From assembly GCA_019739215.1 (NCBI GenBank), contig JAHHDR010000034.1, forward strand, positions 183,780 through 247,779: a stretch of DNA of 64,000 bases, given 5' to 3'. Numbering within the stretch: position 1 is the first letter of the stretch; every line of letters begins with the position of its first letter. This document shows positions 1 to 7,883 of this stretch, piece by piece. The notes beneath the pieces are model-generated. The model was given only the letters and a program-made list of their open reading frames with translations. It was not told where the DNA came from and did no database searches. The translations under genes were made by a program, and so were the position numbers. The DNA is from Rhizobium sp. (GTDB lineage: Bacteria; Pseudomonadota; Alphaproteobacteria; Rhizobiales; Rhizobiaceae).

Positions 1-255
1 CCCATCGGTCTGGGTCTGCACGATCAGCTTGCCCTCGAATTTGAGCGAGGTGCCGAGCAGCACGGTCAGCGCGATCGTCTCGGACAGAAGGCGCGCAACC
101 GGCGCGGGATAGGAATGGCGCGACAAGATCGCGTCGGTGAGCGGCCCCAGCGACACCGCGCGGCCACGCACGTCGAGCCCTTCGACCTGGAAGGGAACGA
201 CGCGATCGTCGCCGGCGAGCCCTGTATGGCCCGGATTGACATGGATTTCGGTCAT
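1..255 (-). CDS. hslO: Hsp33 redox-regulated chaperone, N-terminal part (cut by window edge)
   Basis: The first 85 codons read from the ATG at 255 begin MTEIHVNPGHTGLAGDD and continue with VVPFQVEGLDVRGR and ARLLSETIAL. This is the typical amino-terminal substrate-binding half of Hsp33, the cytosolic holdase switched on by oxidative unfolding. The zinc-binding cysteine tail that senses oxidation lies beyond the window edge, so its integrity cannot be judged. It sits 133 bp downstream of argF on the same strand, and argD-argF-hslO is a common order in Rhizobiales, so co-transcription is likely. Confidence 0.9.
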   Translation of the reverse strand, partial: MTEIHVNPGHTGLAGDDRVVPFQVEGLDVRGRAVSLGPLTDAILSRHSYPAPVARLLSETIALTVLLGTSLKFEGKLIVQTQTDG

Positions 256-388
256 CGGAGTCTCGGATATGTGACTGGGTCAAAGCCTGAGCGGCCGATA
301 ATCGGCTGCTTTTCGTTGGCCATCAAGTAGGCAATTGCGCGGCCCATTCAAGACCGCGCTGCCGAACGCTCCGTTCAGCCCGGTCCGA

Positions 389-1306
389 TCAGATCGCTCC
401 GAGGCACCAGGCGAGAACCGACTTTTGTGCGTGAAGCCGGTTTTCAGCCTCGTCGAACACCACCGATTGGGCGCCGTCGATCACCTCGTCGGTCACTTCC
501 TCGCCGCGATGGGCGGGCAGGCAGTGCATGAACAGCGCGTCGGGCCGGGCCTGCTTCATCAGCGCGGCATTGACCTGGTAGGGCATGAAGACATTGTGGC
601 CGCGCGCCTTGTGCTCCTGGTTCATCGACACCCAGGTGTCGGTGACGACGCAATCGGCATCGGCAACGGCCTTCTCGGCATCATGGGTCAGCATGACATG
701 GCCGCCATTGTTGCGCGCCCAGTTGAGATACTTGTCGTCCGGCTCGCTGCCGAGCGGCACCGCCATGTTCATCCGGTAGCCGAAACGGGCCGAGCCCTCG
801 ATCAGCGAATGCAGCACATTGTTGCCGTCGCCGGTCCAGGCGATCGTCTTGCCGGCCACATTGCCGCGATGCTCTTCCAGCGTCATGATGTCGGCCATGA
901 TCTGGCAGGGATGGGTCGCGTCGGTCAAGCCGTTGATGACAGGCACGGTGGCGTGTTCGGCAAGCTCCAGAAGCCGGTTGTGATCCGTGGTGCGGATCAT
1001 GATCGCATCGACATAGCGCGACAGGACCTTGGCGGTGTCGCCGATGGTCTCGGCGCGGCCGAGCTGCATCTCGGTGCCGGAGAGAAACAGCGTCTCCCCG
1101 CCGAGCTGGCGCATTCCGACATCGAAAGAAACGCGGGTGCGGGTGGAGGGCTTCTCGAAGATCATCGCCAGCATCTTGCCGGCCAGCGGCTTGTCGCCCT
1201 TGCCGGCCTTGAGATCGGTCTTGCGGGTCTTCGCGTCATCCATGATCAGCCGGAGATCCTGGGCGGAAACGGCGGAGAGATCGAGAAAATGCTTGGTGGA
1301 CGCCAT
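389..1306 (-). CDS. argF: Ornithine carbamoyltransferase
   Basis: This 305-residue protein has the length of an anabolic OTCase, which joins carbamoyl phosphate and ornithine to give citrulline in cytosolic arginine synthesis. The carbamoyl-phosphate loop STRTR is at residues 54-58 and the second phosphate motif HPCQ at 132-135. The ornithine-binding segment DTWVSM starts at 223, and the HCLP motif with the catalytic cysteine is at 261-264. It lies 59 bp downstream of argD on the same strand, so the two probably form one operon for consecutive parts of the pathway. All key residues are present. Confidence 0.97.
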   Translation of the reverse strand: MASTKHFLDLSAVSAQDLRLIMDDAKTRKTDLKAGKGDKPLAGKMLAMIFEKPSTRTRVSFDVGMRQLGGETLFLSGTEMQLGRAETIGDTAKVLSRYVDAIMIRTTDHNRLLELAEHATVPVINGLTDATHPCQIMADIMTLEEHRGNVAGKTIAWTGDGNNVLHSLIEGSARFGYRMNMAVPLGSEPDDKYLNWARNNGGHVMLTHDAEKAVADADCVVTDTWVSMNQEHKARGHNVFMPYQVNAALMKQARPDALFMHCLPAHRGEEVTDEVIDGAQSVVFDEAENRLHAQKSVLAWCLGAI

Positions 1307-1365
1307 ATGCGTTTGTCCTTGTCGTCAATCTTGAAACGGGAGCGGTCTTCAGGAAGGGACAAGCG

Positions 1366-2547
1366 TCATCGCTTGGAAAGAGCTTCGGCCGCCTTCTCCA
1401 GCCGGGCGAGGCCATCACGGGCTTCTTCGGCGGTGGTGATCAGGGGCGGCAGCAGCCGCACCACATTGTCGCCGGCCATGACGGCGAGCAGCTTTTCGCC
1501 ACGCATTGCCTGCAGCAGGTCGGCGGCAGGGATCCGTGCCTTGATGCCGATCATCAGGCCCTGGCCGCGGATTTCCTCGATGACATCGGGAAACCGGTCG
1601 GACAGCGAGGCGAGGCCCTGGCGGAAGACGAGCGAAACATCGTTGACATGCTGGAGGAAGCCTTCGGCCAGCACCACGTCGAGCACAGCATTGCCAACCG
1701 CCATCGCCAGCGGATTGCCGCCATAGGTCGAGCCATGGGTGCCCGCGACCATGCCCGAGGCAGCCTCTGCCGTGGCGAGGCAGGCGCCGACGGGGAAGCC
1801 GCCGCCGATGCCCTTGGCAACCGCCATGATGTCGGGCGTAATGCCGGCATGTTCATGCGCAAACAGCTTGCCGGTCCGGCCGACGCCGCACTGCACTTCG
1901 TCGAGGATGAGCAGCAGGCCGTGCTCGTCGCAGAGCGCGCGGATGTCGCGCAGGAACTGGGTGGAGAACGACCGCAGGCCGCCCTCGCCCTGCACCGGCT
2001 CGAGCAGGATGCCCGCGGTGGCGTCCGTGATCGCTGCCTTGACCGCATCCATGTCCTCGAAGGGCACCTGGTCGAAGCCGGGCGCCTTGGGGCCGAAGCC
2101 GTCGATATATTTCTGCTGGCCGCCGGCGGCGATGGTGGCGATCGTGCGACCGTGAAAGGCGCCCTCGAAGGTAATGATGTGGAATTTTTCCGGATGGCCC
2201 TTGGAATAGTGGTAGCGGCGCGCGGTCTTGATCGCGCATTCCAGCGCCTCGGCGCCGGAATTGGTGAAGAACACCTTGTCGGCGAAGGTGTTGTCGATCA
2301 GGCGCCGCGCCAGCTTTTCCTGGCCGGGGGATTCATAGAGATTGGATATGTGCCACAGCTTGTCAGCCTGGTCCTTGAGGGCGGCGACCAGATGCGGATG
2401 GGCGTGGCCAAGCGAATTGACCGCGACGCCGGCGGCGAAATCGAGATAGCGCTCGCCGGTCTCGCTCAGCAGCCAGACGCCCTCACCTCGCTCGAAGCGC
2501 AGGGGAGCGCGAGCATAGGTATCATAGAGCGTAGCGGCGTCCGCCAT
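1366..2547 (-). CDS. argD: Acetylornithine aminotransferase (PLP-dependent, class III)
   Basis: A fold-type I aminotransferase of 393 residues that converts N-acetylglutamate semialdehyde and glutamate to N-acetylornithine, and may also serve as succinyldiaminopimelate aminotransferase. Visible motifs are [15 protein letters not shown], the cofactor aspartate in [14 protein letters not shown] (near 216) and the Schiff-base lysine in [11 protein letters not shown] (about K245). I chose ATG 2547 because GGGAGAA lies seven bases upstream. A longer frame opens at 2610 but has no ribosome site and would place the leader hairpin inside the coding region. It is the first gene of argD-argF(-hslO). 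Confidence 0.95.
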   Translation of the reverse strand: MADAATLYDTYARAPLRFERGEGVWLLSETGERYLDFAAGVAVNSLGHAHPHLVAALKDQADKLWHISNLYESPGQEKLARRLIDNTFADKVFFTNSGAEALECAIKTARRYHYSKGHPEKFHIITFEGAFHGRTIATIAAGGQQKYIDGFGPKAPGFDQVPFEDMDAVKAAITDATAGILLEPVQGEGGLRSFSTQFLRDIRALCDEHGLLLILDEVQCGVGRTGKLFAHEHAGITPDIMAVAKGIGGGFPVGACLATAEAASGMVAGTHGSTYGGNPLAMAVGNAVLDVVLAEGFLQHVNDVSLVFRQGLASLSDRFPDVIEEIRGQGLMIGIKARIPAADLLQAMRGEKLLAVMAGDNVVRLLPPLITTAEEARDGLARLEKAAEALSKR

Positions 2548-2600
2548 GGCGGTTCTCCCTGAAGGGCAATAGAACGTTGGGCCGGCCGGTACCGGCCCGA

Positions 2601-2630
2601 GAAAATGCAAAAGCCGCCCTCGCAGGCGGC
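2601..2630 (-). promoter_or_regulatory. Terminator-like hairpin in the argD leader (candidate attenuator)
   Basis: On the minus strand GCCGCC (2630-2625), a six-base loop and GGCGGC (2618-2613) are followed by TTTTGCATTTT, the form of an intrinsic terminator. No minus-strand gene lies upstream, because the next gene is the divergent gcrA, so the only transcript it could stop is the argD leader. A perfect 14-bp palindrome (2584-2597) follows within the leader. A possible -35 (TTGACG) lies about 35 bp upstream. I infer attenuation of argD; no clear leader peptide could be fixed. Confidence 0.4.
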
Positions 2631-2777
2631 AGCGGCACTATTAGCATCTCATCTCCGGTCGTCAACAAAAACCCGCATTTCCACGCCAATCGCACGGCGT
2701 CGCGACGCATCGGGCCGGCGTCACACCGGAACGCGAAATGCGCTTGACAGATCAATCCTGGGGATAACCCGAAAATC

Positions 2778-2929
2778 GATTCCCATGGATTCGACCGACT
2801 CTTGTCAGGGAGTCCCCGGGTCACTAGTTTAGGCGGAAATAAAACTAGACTGCATGCGGCGGAACTAGTCACCAAGAAAAATATCAGGGGTCCTCGCCCT
2901 CAGGCTTGCCTGGGAGCGCTGATGGATTC
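2778..2929. promoter_or_regulatory. Cluster of GANTC (CcrM methylation) sites upstream of gcrA
   Basis: Five GANTC sites lie in the argD-gcrA intergenic region: GATTC at 2778, GATTC at 2788, GACTC at 2797, GAGTC at 2810 and GATTC at 2925. Four of them fall within 37 bp. In Caulobacter-type alphaproteobacteria CcrM methylates GANTC, and GcrA activates promoters carrying methylated GANTC near the -10, so the cluster suggests methylation-dependent or autoregulated gcrA expression. A TTGACA at 2744-2749 is a possible -35, but I see no convincing -10 at standard spacing. The rest of the 399-bp gap holds only this cluster and the argD leader. Confidence 0.5.
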
Positions 2930-2946
2930 CGGAAGAGGACGATACA

Positions 2947-3480
2947 ATGGAAACTGGCGCAATCTGGACCGAGGATCGGGTCGACAGGCTCAAGAAACTC
3001 TGGTCGGAGGGGTTGAGTGCGAGCCAGATCGCAGCACAGCTCGGCGGCGTCAGCCGCAACGCCGTGATCGGCAAGGTGCACCGGCTTAATCTTCCCGGCC
3101 GTGCCAAGGCCGGCGGCGCCACCTCGGCCCGATCCCAGAAGCGGGTTACGATCCCCACCCAGTCGCGCCCGACAACCTTTGCGCCACGGACGATCACCCG
3201 CACCGTCACCCGCCCCGCCGGCGCCACGATGATCAAGGAAGACATCGAGGTCGATGCGCACGAGGAAATGCAAATCACGACCAGCAATGTCGTGGTGCCG
3301 ATTTTCAAGCGCGTCCCGCTGATCCGGCTCACCGAGCGCACCTGCAAGTGGCCGCTCGGCGATCCGCTGAAGGACGATTTCTGCTTCTGCGGCAACGACT
3401 CCCCTGACAATACGCCGTATTGCACCTATCACCAGAAGCTGGCCTACCAGCCATCTTCGGAGCGCCGCCGCGTCCGCTGA
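2947..3480 (+). CDS. gcrA: GcrA family cell-cycle transcriptional regulator
   Basis: This 177-residue protein opens with the GcrA helix-turn-helix (WTEDRVDRLKKLWSEG, then SASQIAAQLG and SRNAVIGKVHRL, about residues 7-47). A basic linker follows, and the C-terminal sigma-70-binding region contains TCKWPLGDP and the CFCG...YCTYH cysteine/histidine signature. GcrA is an alphaproteobacteria-specific factor that binds the sigma-70 holoenzyme and activates cell-cycle promoters with methylated GANTC sites. A GGAAGAGGA ribosome site precedes ATG 2947. The upstream region is dense in GANTC, and a hairpin terminator follows the stop. Confidence 0.96.
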   Translation: METGAIWTEDRVDRLKKLWSEGLSASQIAAQLGGVSRNAVIGKVHRLNLPGRAKAGGATSARSQKRVTIPTQSRPTTFAPRTITRTVTRPAGATMIKEDIEVDAHEEMQITTSNVVVPIFKRVPLIRLTERTCKWPLGDPLKDDFCFCGNDSPDNTPYCTYHQKLAYQPSSERRRVR

Positions 3481-3500
3481 TACGCCTGGTGCATGCATTG

Positions 3501-3531
3501 AAGCCGGGAGCGGTCGACGCTTCCGGCTTTT
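3501..3531 (+). terminator. Rho-independent terminator of gcrA
   Basis: A 12-bp stem with one G-U pair (3501-3512 with 3518-3529) and a five-base loop GTCGA ends in CTTTT. It begins 20 bp after the gcrA stop and just before the end of the convergent phosphodiesterase gene. Confidence 0.75.
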
Positions 3532-3537
3532 GCGGAT

Positions 3538-4341
3538 CTAGATTTCCAGCAGCAGCGGACAGTGGTCGGAAACTTCCGGATCGGTCACAACGTCGAAGCG
3601 TCGCACCTCGACGATGTCATTCACCAGCATGTAGTCGGCAAACCGCCCGGGCTTGCGATAGTGCGACGTCCGCGTGCCCTCGTGGCCGCGACCGGTGACG
3701 AGATCGTGCAGCCCGGCTTCGGCCAGGAGGCCGAACGTCGCGCTGTCTGGCTCGATGTTGAAATCGCCGCACAGCACGATGCGGTCGCCGGGCACCGCTA
3801 TGGCTCTCGCGAGTTCGGCGAGTTTCTGTGCCTGCGCCATACGTGCGGGCGTGTCCATCTTGCCGGCAGGATCGCGCAGGCCGTGGGCATGGATGATCGA
3901 CACCGGCCAGCCGCGTTCGAAGTCGTAGAGGCGAACCGCATGGGCATTGCGCGAGCGCGGATGGGCGCCGTAGCCATCGGCTGAAAAGCCCTTGTGGATG
4001 AAGGACTGGATCTGGCCGATCACCGCCACGCGCTTGCGGACGAATGTCGCGATGCCCCATTGCGACGGGATGGCGCGGCCGTCGACGTCCCACAAAACGC
4101 CCTGCGCGGCCGGGCAGAAGGTCGCGCCGTGATGCGGCAGTGCGCGCACGAGATCACCAAAGAAGTTCGCGCGCTGCGGCAGCACATGATCGCCGTCGCG
4201 GTAGTCGAGCCAGTCTCTCTCCGAAGCCGGCGTATGGACGACTTCCTGCAGGCAGAGAACATCGGGGTCGGTGCTGCGGACATAATCCACCAGCCGGTCG
4301 TGCAGCCGGCCACCCCAGCCGTTCAGGCAGACGATGCGCAC
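3538..4341 (-). CDS. Endonuclease/exonuclease/phosphatase (EEP) family hydrolase
   Basis: A metal-dependent phosphodiesterase of the DNase I-like EEP superfamily, about 267 residues. Landmarks are the asparagine near the start (IVCLNGWGG), the metal-binding glutamate in DVLCLQEV, the ILCGDFN-type motif (IVLCGDFNIEPDSATFG) and the final SDHCPLL with the catalytic Asp-His pair. The substrate cannot be told from sequence; the superfamily spans DNA repair nucleases, sphingomyelinases and inositol phosphatases. I chose GTG 4341 because GGGGAG lies nine bases upstream and the gene then begins 22 bp after ppk2. An ATG at 4407 would overlap ppk2 by 44 bp. No signal peptide is visible, so it is probably cytosolic. 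Confidence 0.85.
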   Translation of the reverse strand: MRIVCLNGWGGRLHDRLVDYVRSTDPDVLCLQEVVHTPASERDWLDYRDGDHVLPQRANFFGDLVRALPHHGATFCPAAQGVLWDVDGRAIPSQWGIATFVRKRVAVIGQIQSFIHKGFSADGYGAHPRSRNAHAVRLYDFERGWPVSIIHAHGLRDPAGKMDTPARMAQAQKLAELARAIAVPGDRIVLCGDFNIEPDSATFGLLAEAGLHDLVTGRGHEGTRTSHYRKPGRFADYMLVNDIVEVRRFDVVTDPEVSDHCPLLLEI

Positions 4342-4363
4342 GACCGCGTTCTCCCCGTCAGGA

Positions 4364-5246
4364 TCATTTGAGGAACTTTGCGCCGCGGCCGATGACCTTG
4401 TCGTCACCCTTGCCGATCACCGCCCTGTCCTTGCCGTCATAGTCGATGGCGGCGAGGATGTGCTTGATCACCTCAAGTCGTCCGCGACGCTTGTCATTGT
4501 TGCGCACGACATGCCAGGGCGCGTCGTCGGTATCGGTTTCCTTCAGCATCCGGTCGCGCTTGGCGGTATAGTCATCCCACTTGGTCAGCGCAGCAATGTC
4601 CATCGGCGACAGCTTCCAGATCTTCAGCGGATCGTGGCGCCGGTCGTGGAAGCGCTTGAGCTGCATCTCGCGGCCGATGTCGAGATAGAACTTGAAGAAG
4701 AAGATGCCCTCCTGGACGATCAGTTTCTCGAACCGCGGCACGGTCTTGAGAAACGCCTCATACTGGTCCGGCGTGCAGAAACCCATGACGGGCTCGACGC
4801 CGGCGCGGTTGTACCAGGACCGGTCGAACAGCACGAATTCACCGGAGGTCGGGAACGTCGAGGACATAGCGCTGGAAATACCACTGCCCGCGTTCGGTTT
4901 CCGTCGGCTTGGTCAGCGCGACGATGCGCGCGGACCGCGGATTCATGTTCATCTTGACGGCATTGATCGAGCCGCCCTTGCCGGCGGCATCGCGACCCTC
5001 GAAGATGCTCATCACCCGGGCGCCGCTCTTCTGCTGCCAGATCTGCAGCTTCACCAGTTCGACCTGCAGCGCCTCGAGCCGTTCCTCGTATTCCTCGTCG
5101 TCGAGCTTCTTGCGATAGGGGAACCCGCCGGATTCGAGTGCATGGTCGTCGATCCAGTCGGGCAGGTCGGGAAGGTCGATGTCGAACACGCGCTTTCCGC
5201 CGCCGAAATCCAGTTCCACAGGGTCGGTCTTGACCAGGTCCAGCAT
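4364..5246 (-). pseudogene. ppk2: Polyphosphate kinase 2 family gene split by a one-base frameshift
   Basis: Two overlapping frames together make one class I PPK2. The first (from ATG 5246, ending at 4839) carries the Walker A loop [11 protein letters not shown] and stops shortly after [12 protein letters not shown]. The second (4867 down to 4364) carries [13 protein letters not shown], the arginine lid [17 protein letters not shown] and the C-terminus. Removing one G from GACGTTC near 4857 joins them as RYVLDFPTSGEF, the normal family sequence, for about 293 residues. PPK2 transfers phosphate between polyphosphate and nucleotides. As read, neither piece holds both the P-loop and the lid. It lies divergent from phoR, matching the phosphate context. 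Real mutation and sequencing error cannot be separated here. Confidence 0.9.
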
Positions 5247-5328
5247 GCTCGGCTCCCGCGCGATCCAAACTCTCTACAGGCCGAGTTGTCCATATTCGCC
5301 TTGTGAATTCAAGCGCTCCATGGAAAAC

Positions 5329-5346
5329 CTGTCATATTTGAACGAT
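5329..5346 (+). promoter_or_regulatory. Possible Pho half-box between ppk2 and phoR
   Basis: CTGTCAT matches the first Pho-box repeat exactly and is followed by the A/T spacer ATTT, but the second repeat (GAACGAT) is poor. It sits 53-70 bp upstream of the phoR start in the divergent ppk2/phoR region. A PhoB contact is possible but weakly supported. Confidence 0.25.
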
Positions 5347-5398
5347 AGCAAGGACGAATCCGGTTGCTGCGGTCGGAGCGGGAAGCAAGGAGGTGGCG

Positions 5399-6595
5399 AT
5401 GGATTGGTTGAGGCGCGGCGGCGCCCATGCACTGACCAGCCTGGGCTGCCTGGTCGCTGTCTACCTGCTATCGCAGTCGATCCCGGCAGCGGCAGCCGGC
5501 GCGGCCATCGCGCTGTTGCCGGCGCTGTACCGGCCCAAGCCCGCGGCGGTCGAGGCGCCGGTCGTGGCGGACCGACCCGAGCCTGCCGATCCCCTCGACG
5601 CCGTCAGGTCCGCCTTCGCCGGCTTCGACAGCCCCGTCTTCCTGCTCAATGGCGAAGGCAATGTCCTCTACCAGAACCCATCCGCATCGCATGCCTTCGG
5701 GGAGATCGGCGAGGGGCAGCACGTATCGGCGCGCATCAGGCAACCCGTGGTGCTCGACGTGGTCAAGGAGGCGCTGGCCACGGGCAGGCCCGGCTCCACC
5801 GAGATCACCACGCCCATGCCTTCCGAAAGCGTCTACATGGTCCGCATCGTCAAGGCTCTGGGCGAAGCCGACTTCTTCGTGCTGATCTTCCGGGACATCA
5901 GCGAGACCCGCCGCATCGACCGGATGCGCACCGACTTCGTGGCCAACGCGTCGCACGAGCTCCGGACACCGCTCGCATCGCTACGCGGCTTCATCGAAAC
6001 GCTGCTCGGGCCTGCCCGCAACGACGCGAAGGCGCAGGAGAAGTTTCTCGGCATCATGCAGGAACAGGTCACCCGCATGAGCCGGCTGGTGGATGACCTG
6101 ATGTCGCTCTCCCGGCTGGAACTCAAGGCCAGGGTGGTGCCCGACGACGCGGTCGACCTGGTGCCGCTGATCGGCTCGGTCTGCGACGCGCTCGCACCGC
6201 TCGCGGCCGATGTCGGCGTCGAGATCATCAGGGTCCTGCCGCCGACACCTGTCATCGTCAAGGGCGATCGCGACGAACTTACCCAGGTATTCGAAAATCT
6301 CATCGAGAACGCCTGCAAATACGGCCAGGAGGGCAAGAAGGTCGAAGTGACGCTGACCGTTCCCGACGGGCAGATGCCGGAAGTGAGCGTGCGCGACTAT
6401 GGGCCGGGCGTGCCGGAGGAGCATGTCCCGCGGCTGACCGAGCGCTTCTACCGCGTCAGCGTCGAGAGCAGCCGCTCGAAAAAGGGCACCGGCCTCGGAC
6501 TTGCGATCGTCAAGCACATCCTCACCCGACACCGGGCGAGGCTGGCCATACGCTCCGAAGTGGGCCGGGGAAGTACATTTACGGTGCGCTTCTGA
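5399..6595 (+). CDS. phoR: Phosphate regulon sensor histidine kinase
   Basis: A 398-residue membrane-anchored sensor kinase. One or two hydrophobic segments occupy residues 10-43. A PAS-like region follows (DSPVFLLNGEGNVLYQNPSASHAFG), then the HisKA box with the phospho-accepting histidine in NASHELRTPLASL (about H186). The ATPase boxes are ENLIENACKYG (N), DYGPGVPEEHVP (G1) and KGTGLGLAIVKHIL (G2). It has no large periplasmic sensor and probably reads phosphate status through PstSCAB-PhoU. I chose ATG 5399 because AAGGAGG ends six bases earlier; a GTG at 5393 overlaps that ribosome site. It precedes pstS in the same direction. Confidence 0.95.
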   Translation: MDWLRRGGAHALTSLGCLVAVYLLSQSIPAAAAGAAIALLPALYRPKPAAVEAPVVADRPEPADPLDAVRSAFAGFDSPVFLLNGEGNVLYQNPSASHAFGEIGEGQHVSARIRQPVVLDVVKEALATGRPGSTEITTPMPSESVYMVRIVKALGEADFFVLIFRDISETRRIDRMRTDFVANASHELRTPLASLRGFIETLLGPARNDAKAQEKFLGIMQEQVTRMSRLVDDLMSLSRLELKARVVPDDAVDLVPLIGSVCDALAPLAADVGVEIIRVLPPTPVIVKGDRDELTQVFENLIENACKYGQEGKKVEVTLTVPDGQMPEVSVRDYGPGVPEEHVPRLTERFYRVSVESSRSKKGTGLGLAIVKHILTRHRARLAIRSEVGRGSTFTVRF

Positions 6596-6656
6596 CACAA
6601 AAGTCGGCTCGGACCGGTCATATTTCTAAAAACACTAATTATTTCATATAGTTGTC

Positions 6657-6688
6657 CTGTCACAAATCTTTCGTGAAAGTGACATAAA
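6657..6688 (+). promoter_or_regulatory. Pho box and -10 element of the pst operon
   Basis: CTGTCAC-AAAT-CTTTCGT (6657-6674) fits the rhizobial Pho box of two 7-bp repeats with an A/T-rich 4-bp spacer. A further repeat-like GTGACAT follows after GAAA, on the same 11-bp period. CATAAA at 6683-6688 fits a -10 placed about ten bases after the box, as in PhoB promoters where the box replaces the -35. It lies about 100 bp upstream of pstS. Confidence 0.75.
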
Positions 6689-6788
6689 AGGATCGGTGTC
6701 GAGGGTCTAGAGAGATCGCAGCCATCGAAGGCGAGCCTTGCGCAAGGTTCTTGCGCATCCGGACTACACACCGAACGGGAGAAAATCC

Positions 6789-7823
6789 ATGAACGCTCTG
6801 AAAATCTCACTCGCGGTCCTCGCCGCGACCACCATGTTCGCAGGTGCGGCCCATGCCCGCGACCAGGTCAAGGTCGTTGGTTCCTCCACCGTGTTCCCCT
6901 ATTCCCAGGCTGCTGCCGAAGAATACGCCAACAAGTCGGGCTCCAACGCTCCCGTCGTCGAATCGACCGGCACCGGCGGTGGCTTCAAGGCATTCTGCGG
7001 CGGCATCGGCCCTGATTTCGCCGACATCACCGGCGCTTCGCGCGCCATCAAGGACTCCGAAGTCAAGCTTTGCGCAGACAACGGCGTGACCGACATCACC
7101 GAAGCCCTGATCGGCTATGACGGCCTGTCGATCGCCCACGCCCGCAGCGGTCCGGAAATCAACCTCACGGAAGAGCAGATCTTCAAGGCGCTTGCCGCTG
7201 AACTGCCGGATGGCAAGGGTGGCTTCGTCGCCAACCCGAACAAGAACTGGTCGGACATCGACGCGTCGCTGCCGAACATTGCTATCACTGCCTTCGGCCC
7301 ACCTCCGACGTCCGGCACCCGCGACGCTTTCGTCGAGCTCGTCATGCATGACGGCTGCAAGGATCTTGCCGGCATGGCCGACCTCAAGAAGTCGAACGAA
7401 GACAAGTGGAACGAAGTCTGCTCGCGTATGCGCCAGGACGGCCCCTTCGTCGAAGCCGGCGAGAACGACAACCTGATCGTCCAGCGCCTCGAAGCCGATC
7501 CCAACGCCATCGGCATCTTCGGCTACTCGTTCCTGTACGAGAACAACGACAAGCTCAAGGCCGTCAAGGTCAACGGCGTCGAGCCGACTTTCGACACGAT
7601 TGCCGACGGCTCCTATCCCGTCTCGCGCCCGATCTACTTCTACGTCAAGAACGCGCACCGCGACGTCATCCCCGGCATGAAGGAATTCCTGGCCGAGTAC
7701 ATGTCCGACGCGGCGCTCGGCGCTGACGGCTACCTCGCAGAGCGCGGCCTGACGCCTCTCTCCGACGAGAAGCGCCAGGAAGTCCAGAAGGCCGTTCTCG
7801 ACGGCAAGAAGCTCGGTTCCTAA
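6789..7823 (+). CDS. pstS: Phosphate ABC transporter, periplasmic phosphate-binding protein
   Basis: A 344-residue PstS of the long rhizobial type. A Sec signal peptide (MNALKISLAVLAATTMFAGAAHA) precedes DQVKVVGSSTVFPYSQ, whose serine/threonine cluster starts the phosphate site. Other ligand segments are ESTGTGGGFKAFCGG, ITGASRAIKDSE and GPPPTSGTRDAFVE. Start ATG 6789 has GGGAGAAA in front and begins the signal peptide; a longer frame from 6738 would add 17 unlikely residues. It is the first gene behind the Pho box. A stem-loop after the stop probably keeps PstS in excess over the membrane subunits. Confidence 0.96.
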   Translation: MNALKISLAVLAATTMFAGAAHARDQVKVVGSSTVFPYSQAAAEEYANKSGSNAPVVESTGTGGGFKAFCGGIGPDFADITGASRAIKDSEVKLCADNGVTDITEALIGYDGLSIAHARSGPEINLTEEQIFKALAAELPDGKGGFVANPNKNWSDIDASLPNIAITAFGPPPTSGTRDAFVELVMHDGCKDLAGMADLKKSNEDKWNEVCSRMRQDGPFVEAGENDNLIVQRLEADPNAIGIFGYSFLYENNDKLKAVKVNGVEPTFDTIADGSYPVSRPIYFYVKNAHRDVIPGMKEFLAEYMSDAALGADGYLAERGLTPLSDEKRQEVQKAVLDGKKLGS

Positions 7824-7836
7824 CAATCTGCCTAAA

Positions 7837-7859
7837 GCCGCCCGCCAAAAGCGGGCGGC
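7837..7859 (+). other. Intercistronic stem-loop between pstS and pstC
   Basis: A perfect 9-bp stem GCCGCCCGC/GCGGGCGGC with loop CAAAA starts 13 bp after the pstS stop. It lacks a T-run, so it is more likely an mRNA-stabilising or partial-termination element, as often found after binding-protein genes, than a full terminator. Confidence 0.6.
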
Positions 7860-7883
7860 TCACTCGTTTCAGGATGGGTTTCC

